Counted from the stretch's first letter, positions 27,776 through 37,647 are shown. The stretch is DNA of 64,000 bases from Anabaena sp. PCC 7108 (GCF_000332135.1 NZ_KB235896.1:124001-188000); one strand, 5' to 3'. Numbers and translations: made by a program. Notes: generated by a model from the sequence alone, not told the origin.

Positions 27776-29455
27776 GTGAACAGTCAAAGCTCATTTTTTA
27801 GGTTCCTAGTAGCTGGTGCGATCGCCCTGCTACTGTTTAGTATTGCTGGTTTTTACTGGTTTTTTGCCAAAAGTCCGGTTGGCCTAGTGATTTCTCGCTC
27901 TCAACCTGGTGCGGCTGTATTCATATCAAAGCTGTCACCTGTGATGGTGTCATTACTGGTAAATCCCGAAGGTTTACCAGGATTGGAGCAAAAAGGAGAA
28001 ATTTCCCAGATTAAAGCTAATCTATTGGCTAAAACTAGCATAGATTATCAAGAAGATATTAAACCTTGGCTGGGAAATGAAATTACATTGGCTGTGACTA
28101 GCCCAGATATAGACCGCGATCCAGAAAACGGACTACAATCAGGATATCTGATGGCACTGGCAACAGATAATCCAGCCCAAAGCCGTGAGTTAATCGAGTT
28201 GTTGTTTTCCAAACGGTCTTTAGCTGGGGCTAATTTAGCTGTTGAACAATACAAAGGTGTAAAGTTACTGTATGACACCCAAGAAACATCAGCAACAGCG
28301 CCAATTCAAACTTCTTTAGCTGGTACGGTTGTTGATAAGTTTGTGTTATTTGCTAATGATGCTCAAGTGCTGCGAGAAGCTATTAATAACGTCCAAGCAC
28401 CGGATTTGAATTTAACAAGTTCTCCCGAATATCAAAAAGCTACTCAACAAATACATCAAGATGCTGTAGCTGTAACTTTCTTAAATCTGCCTGAAGTTGC
28501 CAATTGGCAAGGGTTAGAACTGGCAGAATCTACTTATAGTAGTCAAATTCTATCTTTAGTTTTAAATCCCCAAGGATTGCTGGTAGAAAGCACATTTTTG
28601 ACATCTACAGAAGTTACCTCCTCATCTCCATCACTATCTAAACCTGTGGGAGCATTAGATTATATTCCAGCATCAGCAGGTTTGGTAATTTCTGGGGCGA
28701 ATTTGAATAATTTACCTAACAGCGATTTAGCAAAACTGTGGAGACAGGGAACAGCAACAATATATGGTTCATCAGCAGAGGCTATTTCTCGCTGGTTAAA
28801 ACCTTTGGTAGATGTAGAGAAAGATTGGGGTGTAAATTTTAGTGAGGATATTTTTAGTTGGGTAGTGGGAGAATATGCGATCGCCACCCTCACTGAAGAT
28901 AGCGCAATTTTACCCAAAGAAGGAAATGCCACCCCCAATTGGGTGTTTGTGGTGGAAAAAACACCCCAGTTAGTAGAAGGTATAGCTCGTTTAGATAAAA
29001 TAGCCAGTAGCAAAGGCTTAAATGTGAGTTCCCTCAGCCTCAAACAGCAAACAGTTTATGCTTGGACAGAATTAAAAGCCATTAGTCAGGATGAATTAGC
29101 CCTTAGCGTCGAGGCCAAAATTCAGGGAGTGCATACAAACCAGGGTAATTATGAGATTTTTACCTCTGACTTAAAGACGATGGATAAAGTCTTGACTAGC
29201 AAGGAAAAATCCTTAATTGATAATCCCAAATTTCAAGATACAATCAGCGCTATTCCCCACATCAACCAAGGCTATATCTATATTGACTGGAAAAAAAGCC
29301 ACAAACTTCTGGAACGTCAGCTTCCCTTACTTAAATTCGTGGAAGTTTTAGGCAAACCACTATTTAAGAATCTGCGATCGCTTACAGTTAGTAGTTATAG
29401 CCGTGAGTCAGGGACATTAAAAGGTGGCGCATTCTTTCAGCTTCATCGCTCTTAA
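27776..29455 (+). CDS. DUF3352 domain membrane-anchored protein
   Basis: A conserved cyanobacterial protein of about 560 residues. An N-terminal membrane anchor (FLVAGAIALLLFSIAGFYWF) is followed by a large extracytoplasmic DUF3352 region, where FISKLSPVMVSLLVNPE and DYQEDIKPWLGNEITLAV are typical. I choose GTG at 27776 because AGG lies about 9 nt upstream and family members begin close to the anchor; a TTG at 27728 would add 16 residues. Function is unknown. It is divergent from rhodanese and followed after 21 bp by a MITE. Confidence 0.85.
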   Translation: MNSQSSFFRFLVAGAIALLLFSIAGFYWFFAKSPVGLVISRSQPGAAVFISKLSPVMVSLLVNPEGLPGLEQKGEISQIKANLLAKTSIDYQEDIKPWLGNEITLAVTSPDIDRDPENGLQSGYLMALATDNPAQSRELIELLFSKRSLAGANLAVEQYKGVKLLYDTQETSATAPIQTSLAGTVVDKFVLFANDAQVLREAINNVQAPDLNLTSSPEYQKATQQIHQDAVAVTFLNLPEVANWQGLELAESTYSSQILSLVLNPQGLLVESTFLTSTEVTSSSPSLSKPVGALDYIPASAGLVISGANLNNLPNSDLAKLWRQGTATIYGSSAEAISRWLKPLVDVEKDWGVNFSEDIFSWVVGEYAIATLTEDSAILPKEGNATPNWVFVVEKTPQLVEGIARLDKIASSKGLNVSSLSLKQQTVYAWTELKAISQDELALSVEAKIQGVHTNQGNYEIFTSDLKTMDKVLTSKEKSLIDNPKFQDTISAIPHINQGYIYIDWKKSHKLLERQLPLLKFVEVLGKPLFKNLRSLTVSSYSRESGTLKGGAFFQLHRS

Positions 29456-29476
29456 TTTCTCTATTTTCATCTTCAA

Positions 29477-29602
29477 TAGGACTAAAGCTGCGTGTCACAC
29501 TCAAAATCTGTTGTAGGGTGCGTCAGATATCAATAATCTAGTTATTTGCAGGATTTATGCAGTCTGACGCACCCTACCAATGTGCCAGTTGCGTAAGTCC
29601 TG
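29477..29602. mobile_element. 126-bp MITE (family 1, copy C) with 5-bp target duplication TTCAA
   Basis: This is the same element as at 4729-4853. The left end has drifted (TAGGACTAAAGCTGCGTGTC), and the right end is TTGCGTAAGTCCTG. TTCAA flanks it at 29472-29476 and 29603-29607. The core is in the same orientation as in copy A. It lies just downstream of the DUF3352 stop codon. Confidence 0.9.
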
Positions 29603-29774
29603 TTCAACTCAAATTAGATGGGTTGAGAAGCAGAGTTTCTGAATATTTACTAAATCAAAAATGCTATTTGCATCATACGTAGAAGTGATGCAGATAGTAC
29701 CAAATTGATCTTTTGATCTTTTGTACATAAAATTAGTAGATACAGTCACAAAAAAATTATCTGGGAAGGATAGC

Positions 29775-30260
29775 ATGAAAAATTTTCGCTTCTGGCTTCA
29801 ATTTCGAGGTAGCTGGTTATTGGCTATGATGACCGCTATGATAGTTACACCCGTAGCAGCCCAGACAGCAAATTTTGGAACTATCAAACTATCACCAGGT
29901 TTTGAACCAGTAAAAGGAAAAGGAATTGGCTATACAGGGGGTTCTTATTCCTTATCTGCAATGAGCAACCGTGATCGGGATAAAAAAGTTTGTATTGGGT
30001 TTGGAGATCCAAATCCTGATCACATCCTCGTTTTAGAAAAAGACTTTGACAACCTGAAAATATTAATCAACAGTGGTGTTGATACAACGTTGTTCATTAA
30101 AGGTCGAGACGATGGGATTATCCGTTGTGGAGATGACACTGGTAGAAATAAAGATGCAAGTGTGATTGATAAGCAATGGAGAAGTGGCACTTATTTGATT
30201 TGGGTAGGTACATTTTATCCTGGACTCAAACGTAACTACACTTTGACAGTAGAGCAATAA
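29775..30260 (+). CDS. Hypothetical secreted protein
   Basis: The product of about 161 residues starts at the ATG at 29775, preceded by GGAAGGATAGC (good Shine-Dalgarno). It has a signal peptide (MKNFRFWLQFRGSWLLAMM, cleavage near VAAQ-TA). The mature part is about 120 residues, with FGTIKLSPGF, a glycine-rich GYTGGSYSL and a C-terminal beta-type segment SGTYLIWVGTFYPG. Similar small exported proteins occur in Nostocales as pre-peptidase-like beta domains. I cannot assign a function. The stop codon abuts a long STRR array. Confidence 0.7.
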   Translation: MKNFRFWLQFRGSWLLAMMTAMIVTPVAAQTANFGTIKLSPGFEPVKGKGIGYTGGSYSLSAMSNRDRDKKVCIGFGDPNPDHILVLEKDFDNLKILINSGVDTTLFIKGRDDGIIRCGDDTGRNKDASVIDKQWRSGTYLIWVGTFYPGLKRNYTLTVEQ

Positions 30261-30381
30261 TTGGTGATTGGTGATTGGTGATTGGTGATTGGTGATTGGT
30301 AATTGGTAATTGGTGATTGGTAATTGGTGATTGGTAATTGGTGATTGGTGATTGGTGATTGGTAATTGGTGATTGGTAATT
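30259..30381. repeat. STRR array: 17 heptamers (GATTGGT/AATTGGT)
   Basis: Seventeen perfect heptanucleotides (GATTGGT or AATTGGT in mixed order) plus four bases run from the stop codon of the secreted-protein gene. It is the same family as the short array at 2787-2823. Long apparent reading frames on the minus strand here are artefacts of the repeat. Confidence 0.95.
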
Positions 30382-30385
30382 AAGT

Positions 30386-30498
30386 TTTTCCCTGTCCCCG
30401 TGTCTCCGTGTCTCCCCATCTCCGCGTCTCCCTATCCCCGCGTCTCCATCTCCCCGCGTCCCCCCATCTCCCCGCGTCCCCGCGTCTTCCCATCTTCT
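30386..30498. repeat. Pyrimidine-biased low-complexity tract (CCCCGCGTCTCC-like)
   Basis: About 110 bp consist of degenerate units such as CCCCGTGTCTCC and CCCCGCGTCTCC, with almost no A on the plus strand. It directly follows the STRR array, 70 bp upstream of cysE. Such tracts are another dispersed family in Nostocales. Strong strand asymmetry might affect DNA structure, but no function is known. Confidence 0.85.
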
Positions 30499-30569
30499 TA
30501 ATTCCTTAGTTCCCAAGTAACTGTAAAATGGGAAAGTAGCTCGCTATGCTGTCCAAGGGTACTATCTCG

Positions 30570-31322
30570 ATGCTCTCTATACTACGTGCCGATTTTCGCA
30601 TCATCTTTGAACGTGACCCAGCTGCCCGGAATTGGTTGGAGGTCTTGTTTTGCTATCCAGGTTTGCAAGTCCTCATATTTCACCGCTTTGCTCACTGGTT
30701 GCGTAGTATTGGTATTCCCTTTTTTCCCCGCTTGATTTCTCACATGGCGCGGTTTTTAACCGGTATTGAAATTCACCCAGGGGCTGTAATTGGTCAAGGA
30801 GTCTTTATTGACCACGGAATGGGAGTAGTAATTGGGGAAACAGCCATTATCGGCAACTACGCGCTGATTTATCAAGGTGTCACCCTAGGGGGAACAGGTA
30901 AAGAAAGCGGCAAACGTCACCCCACATTAGGCGAAAATGTTGTCGTTGGTGCAGGTGCAAAAGTTTTAGGAAATATCGAAATTGGTGATAATGTCCGCAT
31001 TGGTGCTGGTTCAGTCGTGTTAAGAAATGTACCATCTAGCTGTACAGTTGTCGGCGTACCTGGACGTATCATCTACCGTTCGGGAGTGCGGGTTGCACCT
31101 CTAGAACACAGCAATTTACCGGATTCAGAAGCTCAAGTAATTCGTGCCTTAGTTGATCGCATTGAAGCACTAGAAGAACAAATCCAATCTCTGCAAACCC
31201 CTGCAAAAACTCCGGTTTTAGTCGGTCAATTCATTCAAGAAAATCAATTACCAAAAGAACACAACTTTTGTAATCTCAGAGATAAAAAGATTCAGGAATT
31301 CTTTGATGGTGCAGGAATATAG
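30570..31322 (+). CDS. cysE: Serine O-acetyltransferase
   Basis: CysE acetylates L-serine with acetyl-CoA, the step before cysteine synthesis. The helical N-terminal domain starts [20 protein letters not shown], followed by the left-handed beta-helix of hexapeptide repeats ([18 protein letters not shown], then [15 protein letters not shown]). The catalytic His-Asp region is [12 protein letters not shown]. The C-terminus is extended with a coiled-coil-like stretch. I favour the ATG at 30570 by family alignment; the ATG at 30546 would add eight residues. The promoter region is crowded by a C-rich repeat. Confidence 0.94.
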   Translation: MLSILRADFRIIFERDPAARNWLEVLFCYPGLQVLIFHRFAHWLRSIGIPFFPRLISHMARFLTGIEIHPGAVIGQGVFIDHGMGVVIGETAIIGNYALIYQGVTLGGTGKESGKRHPTLGENVVVGAGAKVLGNIEIGDNVRIGAGSVVLRNVPSSCTVVGVPGRIIYRSGVRVAPLEHSNLPDSEAQVIRALVDRIEALEEQIQSLQTPAKTPVLVGQFIQENQLPKEHNFCNLRDKKIQEFFDGAGI

Positions 31323-31395
31323 AAAAGAGACAAGGGAGTAGAGGGTACGAAAACCGTATTACATTCTACTTCCTGTTGAACACCAAAAATTAAAA

Positions 31396-31977
31396 TTACG
31401 GGTTTATGGCTTCAGTCAACCATTCTTGGTTTTCATTGCGGTGATAAACCCATCTATTTTGTGGCTCACCCCGCAATTCTAAATGATCTACTTGTACTGG
31501 TTCAAGTAATAATAAACAAAAATTTTCTCCTGGTTGAATAGTGTCTGGTGGTGGTGGTGTAAAAGCTTCTGGTGTTTGTACTCTCAGATCACCAGGAGTA
31601 GGCCAAACAAATTGTAACCTAGCGGCATCACTCAATTCTTGCCACATTTTGATTCTCGCAGGTTGTAAATCTAAGTGAGAATCAGCAGTTACCAAAGTTA
31701 ATTCTCCAGTAATCCGAAATTGTTCTCTTGTTTTAGGAAAATACCAACAAACTTCCGCTGCTGACTGTTTTGATATTTGTTCAGCTTTTGCACTACGGAT
31801 ATCGGTAATAAATTTGATCTGGTTGGTGTCGTCTAGAAAGCCCCGAAAAACAACGGTACGATTAGCAGGAAAACCATTTTCCCTAACCGTTGCTAGTTGT
31901 AAGTAACGAGCATAAACAAGGCTACGATTACGATGAAGGGCATGATTAATAATAGTTCGCCAAGGTGCGAGAGACAT
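31396..31977 (-). CDS. FMN-dependent PPOX-type flavoprotein (pyridoxamine oxidase-like)
   Basis: The 193-residue protein belongs to the pyridoxamine 5'-phosphate oxidase-like split-barrel family (Npun_F5749 type). It has ARYLQLATVRENGFPANRTV, the FMN-binding FITDIRSAKAEQI and the C-terminal NRWVYHR. It resembles PNPOx but is a separate cyanobacterial and plastid lineage clade, so PLP synthesis should not be assumed. It is convergent with cysE. Confidence 0.85.
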   Translation of the reverse strand: MSLAPWRTIINHALHRNRSLVYARYLQLATVRENGFPANRTVVFRGFLDDTNQIKFITDIRSAKAEQISKQSAAEVCWYFPKTREQFRITGELTLVTADSHLDLQPARIKMWQELSDAARLQFVWPTPGDLRVQTPEAFTPPPPDTIQPGENFCLLLLEPVQVDHLELRGEPQNRWVYHRNENQEWLTEAINP

Positions 31978-32156
31978 TTTTAATTGAGATTGAACGCGGA
32001 TGCACGCAGATAAACGCGGATAAAGACAGATAAATCAATGGATTTCAGAATTATGTGCAACCTCAGATAAAATTGGTATTAGTAGGAGTCTTATTAATTG
32101 TACGGTAATCCGCATTATTGCCAGCAATCTCCACCAAAAATCATCTCTAATATTCT

Positions 32157-35069
32157 TCATTGCGGCTGACAATTAGATATAGGCCGCCAAGAACGTTGAG
32201 AAAATTGACCTGTAGGTTCATAAGCCAAAAGTGTCACTTCTCCCTTTTCATTCATTACCCAACCCCTCGCCAGCACAACTTCAGTAGAAGGTGAGAGTAA
32301 AGAAGAATTTGCTATCATCTCTTTCTTATTTCCTTCCTCTATATTTCTTCTGTCACCTGTCACCTGTTCCCTATCACCTTCTGCCTCCACCCAAGCAAAC
32401 TGCTGATAATTACCGCTTAGAGCATCATTAGGACTTGGTGGTACTCCTCCCCTTCCAGTAATAGAAAATTCGCTTCCTGCCCCTCTTGTGCAGGGATTAG
32501 CAGCAATTAAAGTATTAGGATCAACGACATTTTGGGGGATTTCTACTAATCCTTGGGCGGGATTTACCCCAGAGGTGCTAAAAGTAACAGTGCCTTGTAA
32601 AGAAGCACCTGATACTTGAGAAATAGCAGCGATGTCACTTGTAGTCAGTAGAGATGTGGGACTGACCTGTAAAGTAGCAAATTGGTCATCGGTCAGTCCT
32701 AAACGCTCTCTAACTTGTTCTCGACTAACTGCTGTAAAACCAAATATATTTGGGACATTAACCGTAACTTTACCACCTTGGGCTGTACGAGCATTGGCTG
32801 TGATGTCGCTATTTTCCTGGGGAAATGCTAAGAGGATGTCACTATTGATATTGATGTTACCGCCGTCAAAACTACCAGCATCGGTTGTGATGGTACTGGC
32901 TTGACGTAATTGTATATCTTTCGCAGTGATGTTAATGTTTCCGCCACCACCTGCTTCGGTACTACCATTAATGCTACCTTTGTGATTGAGAGCGATCGCA
33001 TCAGCAACAATATTAATACTCCCAGCTTTCCCTGTTCCTAAACCCTGCACATTAATTGTGGACTCATTCTGCACAAGTAATTGCTGAACATTGAGATCTA
33101 ATGAACCTGCATTTGCTGTAGCGTTGGCATTAGTGAAATCACCGACAATCCCCACAGAAGCTTGGATTCTACTATTTAATTCCCCTGGATTCTGAATCCC
33201 TAAAAGCTGGACACGCCCAGCATCAATGGTAATATTTCCGGCATCACCTTTACCTAAAGAAGCTGCCGAAATTATCCCCCCATTCTCAAGAGTCAGCAGA
33301 GGTGTAGAAAGGTAAATATCACCTCCGCGACTGTTAGTATAAGTGTCAGCACTGAGAAAACTAACACTCTTTCCCCCGTTAGCTAAAACCCCAGAAACAC
33401 CACTCAGTTCTACCGATTCCGTGGCTTTAATTGTTAAATTCCCTCCCAGTCCCCCCGTCGAATTCAGGAGAACATTACCGATAGCCACACCACTGGTTAA
33501 GGTAATTCCCGCACCTTCAGAAATCAGTAATCGTTTAGTATCAATAGTAATATCCCCAGCTTTGCCAGTTGCACCAAAAGAAGTTGTCCCAATTAGGGTT
33601 TGTGAAACACTTCCAGCCGGAGTACGTAATACTTCTACTGATTCAGAGGCTTGAATATTGATATTTCCTGATACCCCTTCACCACGATTTAAACTAGCCA
33701 AACTAGAACCGTCACGCACTATCAACTGTTCTGAATTAATAGAAATGTCTCCTCCTGTACCAGTACTTCCGCGTAGATTACCGCTATTAATTCCAGAACT
33801 AACTAATTCTACAACCTTGGCATGGATGTTGAGTTCTCCCCCATTTTGAGAGCTATAAGTTCCACCTCCTATGGCTACTCCATTTTCTAATAATAAATTG
33901 CCAGTATCAATTGTCATGTTTCCAGCAAGACCTGTACTAAAGGTACTACTACTCAAAACAATTGGTAAATCAAAAGTATTTATTATTCCAGTAATTAGAT
34001 ATGTAGCTATCAAGTTTTGCAGACTAGGAAACCCCACACCACTGAATTCTACAGCCTCTTTAGTGCGAATATTTAAAGCCCCTCCTGCACCCTCACCATA
34101 GGTTGTAGTGGATATTTTTGATCCTTCCTGAGCGCGAAATTTTTGAGCATTGATATTTATGCCTTTTCCAGGTAAATTTCCTAGGGTTAAGGCAAAAATT
34201 TGGGAACTATTTAAAAGAAGATTATCACCTTGTAAGTTTATTTGACCACCACCAATACCGCTGGTATTAATCAGTGAATTATTGGTTATTTGAATATTGC
34301 CAAAATTTTGAATATTATCATAATTGACAGTGACATTTTGCGGAGTAAAACTCAAATTAACTAAGCCAGAACTAGCTACACTACCCAAAATAATTTGTCC
34401 GTTATTAGCAGTTAAATTACCATTGTCAAGTTGAATATTCCCACCAAGTAATGCTAAAGTTTGACCATCATCTACAGCGAAACCAAGATGATTATCTATA
34501 GGGATAGTTTCAGGTAAGGGAGGTAAATTTAATATTCCTATAGCTTGTGATTGATTAATAATTGTCCCCGGATGATCTCTAAATCTCAACCCCACAGGAA
34601 TATTCACAGTTAATAGAGGTGTTTGAGGATTATTACTACTAAATTCAAAGCCGTTATTAAATACCACACTGTCGGCTGTAGAAGCAAAAAATGAACCCCG
34701 TAAATCTAATTGGGCATTTTTTCCAAAAACAATTCCTTGGGGATTTAATAAAAATAAATTAGCATTTCCCAAAACTCCTAATGTTCCCAAAATATTGCTA
34801 GGATTACTACCTGTCACGCGGGTAAAGATATTGGTGATATTATGAGGATTTGTGAAATAAACTGCTTTTCCTTCACCAACATTGAATTCTTGGAAACTAT
34901 GAAATAAGCTAGAACTACGAATTGCTCCCCCTGCAATATTATCAGATAGTGAATTATTGATAATCTGGGATTTTTCTGAACCTAGAGTATCATCTGGGAT
35001 GATTTGCGCTAAAGCTGGAAAGGGAATCAGGAAATAGATAAAAAATAAAAAGAAAGATTTTTTAGTCAT
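32157..35069 (-). CDS. Filamentous-haemagglutinin-type exoprotein (TpsA-like)
   Basis: The product of about 970 residues has a signal peptide (MTKKSFFLFFIYFLIPFPAL, cleavage near ALAQ) and a TPS/haemagglutination-activity domain at about 20-260 (FHSFQEFNVGEG, then NPQGIVFGKNAQLDLRGSF). A long beta-helix of loosely repeated strands (INIQASESVEV, GDITIDTKRLL) follows. The C-terminal 100 residues are a cyanobacterial end module (EVVLARGWVMNEKGEV). The start is ATG 35067-35069, while an upstream TTG is unlikely. Near the end, DNA at 32342-32388 with tandem GTGACAG words encodes the low-complexity part GDREQVTGDRRN. It follows the OmpA-like gene after 42-81 bp; its likely transporter is the TpsB gene at 42189-43898. 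Confidence 0.88.
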   Translation of the reverse strand: MTKKSFFLFFIYFLIPFPALAQIIPDDTLGSEKSQIINNSLSDNIAGGAIRSSSLFHSFQEFNVGEGKAVYFTNPHNITNIFTRVTGSNPSNILGTLGVLGNANLFLLNPQGIVFGKNAQLDLRGSFFASTADSVVFNNGFEFSSNNPQTPLLTVNIPVGLRFRDHPGTIINQSQAIGILNLPPLPETIPIDNHLGFAVDDGQTLALLGGNIQLDNGNLTANNGQIILGSVASSGLVNLSFTPQNVTVNYDNIQNFGNIQITNNSLINTSGIGGGQINLQGDNLLLNSSQIFALTLGNLPGKGININAQKFRAQEGSKISTTTYGEGAGGALNIRTKEAVEFSGVGFPSLQNLIATYLITGIINTFDLPIVLSSSTFSTGLAGNMTIDTGNLLLENGVAIGGGTYSSQNGGELNIHAKVVELVSSGINSGNLRGSTGTGGDISINSEQLIVRDGSSLASLNRGEGVSGNINIQASESVEVLRTPAGSVSQTLIGTTSFGATGKAGDITIDTKRLLISEGAGITLTSGVAIGNVLLNSTGGLGGNLTIKATESVELSGVSGVLANGGKSVSFLSADTYTNSRGGDIYLSTPLLTLENGGIISAASLGKGDAGNITIDAGRVQLLGIQNPGELNSRIQASVGIVGDFTNANATANAGSLDLNVQQLLVQNESTINVQGLGTGKAGSINIVADAIALNHKGSINGSTEAGGGGNINITAKDIQLRQASTITTDAGSFDGGNININSDILLAFPQENSDITANARTAQGGKVTVNVPNIFGFTAVSREQVRERLGLTDDQFATLQVSPTSLLTTSDIAAISQVSGASLQGTVTFSTSGVNPAQGLVEIPQNVVDPNTLIAANPCTRGAGSEFSITGRGGVPPSPNDALSGNYQQFAWVEAEGDREQVTGDRRNIEEGNKKEMIANSSLLSPSTEVVLARGWVMNEKGEVTLLAYEPTGQFSQRSWRPISNCQPQ

Positions 35070-35150
35070 TTGCTTAAGTTGTTTTAAATATTGATATATT
35101 GATATCAATTTGATTATATATATTCAATCCCAACTGTTATTTAAGGTTGT

Positions 35151-35891
35151 CTAAAATGAAGTCACATTTCCCAAGCGAGTAAAACGGATTTCAATTCTTC
35201 GTCGTTTCACATCGTCTGTACGGGCTATCCCTGCAAATTGTCCATTTGGTAATATTAACTGTGCCGCAGAATAAGCACGAAATGAGAGTCCTCGCAGTCT
35301 ACCTTCCTTTTTTTGAATATCACGCAATACCTGGACAACTGACAAAGCACGCATTAATCCTAAATCAGCATTAGAAGCTGCTTGTAGTTTACCTACTGAT
35401 AAACTACCACTAGCTACTTTTTCTAAATTTACATCTAAATTACTGACTACATTACCATTAGGTTGTCCGTCAGTGTGTCCAATTATTTCTATAACATTAA
35501 TACCATATTGTTTAGTTCTAGTTTCTATTTCTGGTACTATTTGTTGCAAGATGTAATTTGACATTTTTGGGGGCATTTCTGCGCTACCGGAAGCAAATCT
35601 ATAATCTCCTTGATCTTTTATGATTATGATTGGTGGTGTATCTGTTGATTGTTTTTTTTGCTTGATTTGGGTTTGCAAATATTTTACTTGTTGCTCTAAT
35701 TGTTTGATTTTTACAGCTAAATTAACTGAATTTTTAACAGGTTTATTTTGATCTTTAGTAATTTGTGATATGATAATAGTTAGAAATAAAAATAAAACTA
35801 ATATCATAAACGCATTAGACATCAAATCAGTAAATGCTTGCCAAACATTTAAATCTTCATTATGTTCAGTATATCGTGAACGACGAGCCAT
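35151..35891 (-). CDS. MotB/OmpA-type stator partner (ZorB-like)
   Basis: The 246-residue inner-membrane protein has one N-terminal helix (about 22-44) preceded by FTDLMSNAFMI. Asp22 sits where MotB and ZorB carry the proton-binding aspartate. A short coiled coil (60-80) is followed by an OmpA-like peptidoglycan-binding domain: RFASGSAEMPP (99-108), IGHTDGQP (137-144), NADLGLMRALSVVQVL (174-189) and DDVKRRRIEIRF (226-237). It should pair with the MotA/TolQ-like channel encoded 54 bp upstream to form a proton-driven unit anchored to the cell wall. It is the fourth gene of the VWA-tubulin-channel-stator set. Confidence 0.85.
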   Translation of the reverse strand: MARRSRYTEHNEDLNVWQAFTDLMSNAFMILVLFLFLTIIISQITKDQNKPVKNSVNLAVKIKQLEQQVKYLQTQIKQKKQSTDTPPIIIIKDQGDYRFASGSAEMPPKMSNYILQQIVPEIETRTKQYGINVIEIIGHTDGQPNGNVVSNLDVNLEKVASGSLSVGKLQAASNADLGLMRALSVVQVLRDIQKKEGRLRGLSFRAYSAAQLILPNGQFAGIARTDDVKRRRIEIRFTRLGNVTSF

Positions 35892-35945
35892 AAGTTAAAT
35901 GTGTTTGTGAATATGAATCATTTCTAATCAATCTGATTTACTTAG

Positions 35946-37574
35946 CTATTCAATTTCTTGTTTGAATCTAGCAATAGAATTTTTCGTATCATAAAGATTT
36001 TTATTACATTCCTGAAGATTAGCGATAATCCTTTGAAAACCTTGGGTATTGATACCTGTTTGTTTATCAATTCCTTTAATCATGGTATTACTAACAGTTT
36101 GGTACTCGGAAATCAGTTGAGAATTATTATTTTGTAATGATTTCATCAAATCTGATTGAAGGTTAGCAAATTCCAGGCTAAATTGGTGGACATAGGTTTC
36201 AATATTATTTACAAAAGTTTGAATTTGTTGATTATTACTATCTAATTGATTAGATACACTGGCAATGGTAAAATTAACTTCCGATATGTGTGTTTTCCCA
36301 GTTTCTAACAACTGATTGATAACGGTTATTAATTCACCCAAACTATTAACTTTATCACTCACCCTCTGCTCTAAATCATCCAGTTTTTTCACCGCTTTTT
36401 GATAACTGTTAGCTCCTTTCTGAAGTTGAGGAATAATTTCACCAAGATAATTTTGGTTAGATTGATGTAAATCTAATACTTGAATTGAACTTTGATTAAT
36501 ACTCTTGATATCATTTGCTAAAGTCATTAAAGCATAACTACAGTTCTGAACTTCAATTAAAACAGTTTGAATCAATTCTGTTGTTGTGGCTAAACTTGCA
36601 GCTGACTGGGAAAATTTTTGCTGTGTATTACTCAAATCTACTGTAGCTAATGATAATTGTAGAGGAAACTGACTTTGATTAAAAGTTTCAGCGGACTGTT
36701 TAAATATTTGAGATGTTGCATTTAATTCTGACATTGAATTTTCAAACTCATAAGCAGCACGAGATATAGTTCCAGCAGCGTCTGTAAATTTTTCATAAAC
36801 TTGTCTAGCTAAATCTGTAGTTTCTTTATTTCCGTCAGCAATTTGTTGTGCTACTTTTCCCATAGATTGTTCCACAGCTTCGCGCACTGTTTCGCCAAAA
36901 TTTGTTAAAAATTCATCCTGCTGGGATACCATTCTATTCACTATTCTATCAAGACGAGCATCACCTTGGACTTCAGGAAGATAAATATTATCTAAATAAT
37001 CTTCTAAAGAACTAATCAGCCGATATTTAGCAAGTCCAGCATTAAATATAAAATTGACTACTGTTAACAAAGCACTGAAAAATAGTCCTGTTAAACTAGT
37101 AGTAAATGCAATACTCATTCCTTCTAATGGTTTCTTTAATTCAGTAACTAAATTGCTGACATCATTAGCATTAGTTTGATTAATCGTTTGACTAAGGGTA
37201 GATAAATTAATGGTGATACCTAAAAAAGTTCCCAGTAATCCAAACGCTAACAGTAAATTTGGCAGAATCCGACATAAATAATCTATTTGTTCACAGGTAA
37301 ATCCCTTAATTTTTTCCTGACTATAAATTTGATCTATTAATGCTCCTGTATTTACCTGTTCTAATTGTTTACTAGCTTGCTGAAATCTATCTTCTAATAT
37401 TTCAACAATTTTCGGTTGTTCTCCCCTTACTCCTGTCTTGATTAATCTTTGGACTTTATTAGTTAAAACTATCAAATAGCGGTAAAGAGATATGCGAAGA
37501 ATAATAGTAACTATAGATGGGATGATAACCAGAAAAAGAGTGATAAAAATTAAGTAAGGTGGTAGTGGTGGCAT
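35946..37574 (-). CDS. MotA/TolQ/ExbB-type proton channel with long helical tail (ZorA-like)
   Basis: Counting from an upstream ATG at 37634, helices lie at about 25-50, 123-145 (LLLAFGLLGTFLGITINL, the family GLLGTFLG motif) and 174-199 (AFTTSLTGLFFSALL). About 340 residues of predicted coiled coil follow, rich in Gln, Asn, Ser and Leu, as in ZorA tails or chemoreceptor-like helices. I prefer the ATG at 37572-37574 (MPPLPPYLIF) because AAGG lies 8 nt upstream, whereas the ATG at 37634 has no Shine-Dalgarno. The first helix is kept either way. It lies just after the tubulin-like gene and before the MotB/OmpA-like gene. The channel fold is well supported; the motor role is inferred. Confidence 0.82.
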   Translation of the reverse strand: MPPLPPYLIFITLFLVIIPSIVTIILRISLYRYLIVLTNKVQRLIKTGVRGEQPKIVEILEDRFQQASKQLEQVNTGALIDQIYSQEKIKGFTCEQIDYLCRILPNLLLAFGLLGTFLGITINLSTLSQTINQTNANDVSNLVTELKKPLEGMSIAFTTSLTGLFFSALLTVVNFIFNAGLAKYRLISSLEDYLDNIYLPEVQGDARLDRIVNRMVSQQDEFLTNFGETVREAVEQSMGKVAQQIADGNKETTDLARQVYEKFTDAAGTISRAAYEFENSMSELNATSQIFKQSAETFNQSQFPLQLSLATVDLSNTQQKFSQSAASLATTTELIQTVLIEVQNCSYALMTLANDIKSINQSSIQVLDLHQSNQNYLGEIIPQLQKGANSYQKAVKKLDDLEQRVSDKVNSLGELITVINQLLETGKTHISEVNFTIASVSNQLDSNNQQIQTFVNNIETYVHQFSLEFANLQSDLMKSLQNNNSQLISEYQTVSNTMIKGIDKQTGINTQGFQRIIANLQECNKNLYDTKNSIARFKQEIE

Positions 37575-37647
37575 AAAAATTACCTTTGGTAGTGCAGGAA
37601 GATTGTGAAAAGTGGGTAGATATGAACTACCCATAAAAAAGGCTATA

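Noticed and set aside
30259-30381. Possible CRISPR array
   Set aside because: The repeats are continuous heptamers with no unique spacers and no cas genes nearby.
30063-30516. Minus-strand open frames of 118 and 96 codons with repeated ITNHQSP-like peptides
   Set aside because: They are translations of the heptamer STRR and C-rich tract; heptamers keep frames open without being genes.
33343-34101. Plus-strand open frames opposite the TpsA gene
   Set aside because: They are shadows of a long beta-repeat gene with biased codons; no recognisable protein and no start signals.
35151-37574. Calling the channel/stator pair a canonical Zorya system
   Set aside because: ZorC, ZorD or ZorE partners are missing; the neighbours are a tubulin-like GTPase and a VWA protein, so only a ZorAB-like motor can be claimed.
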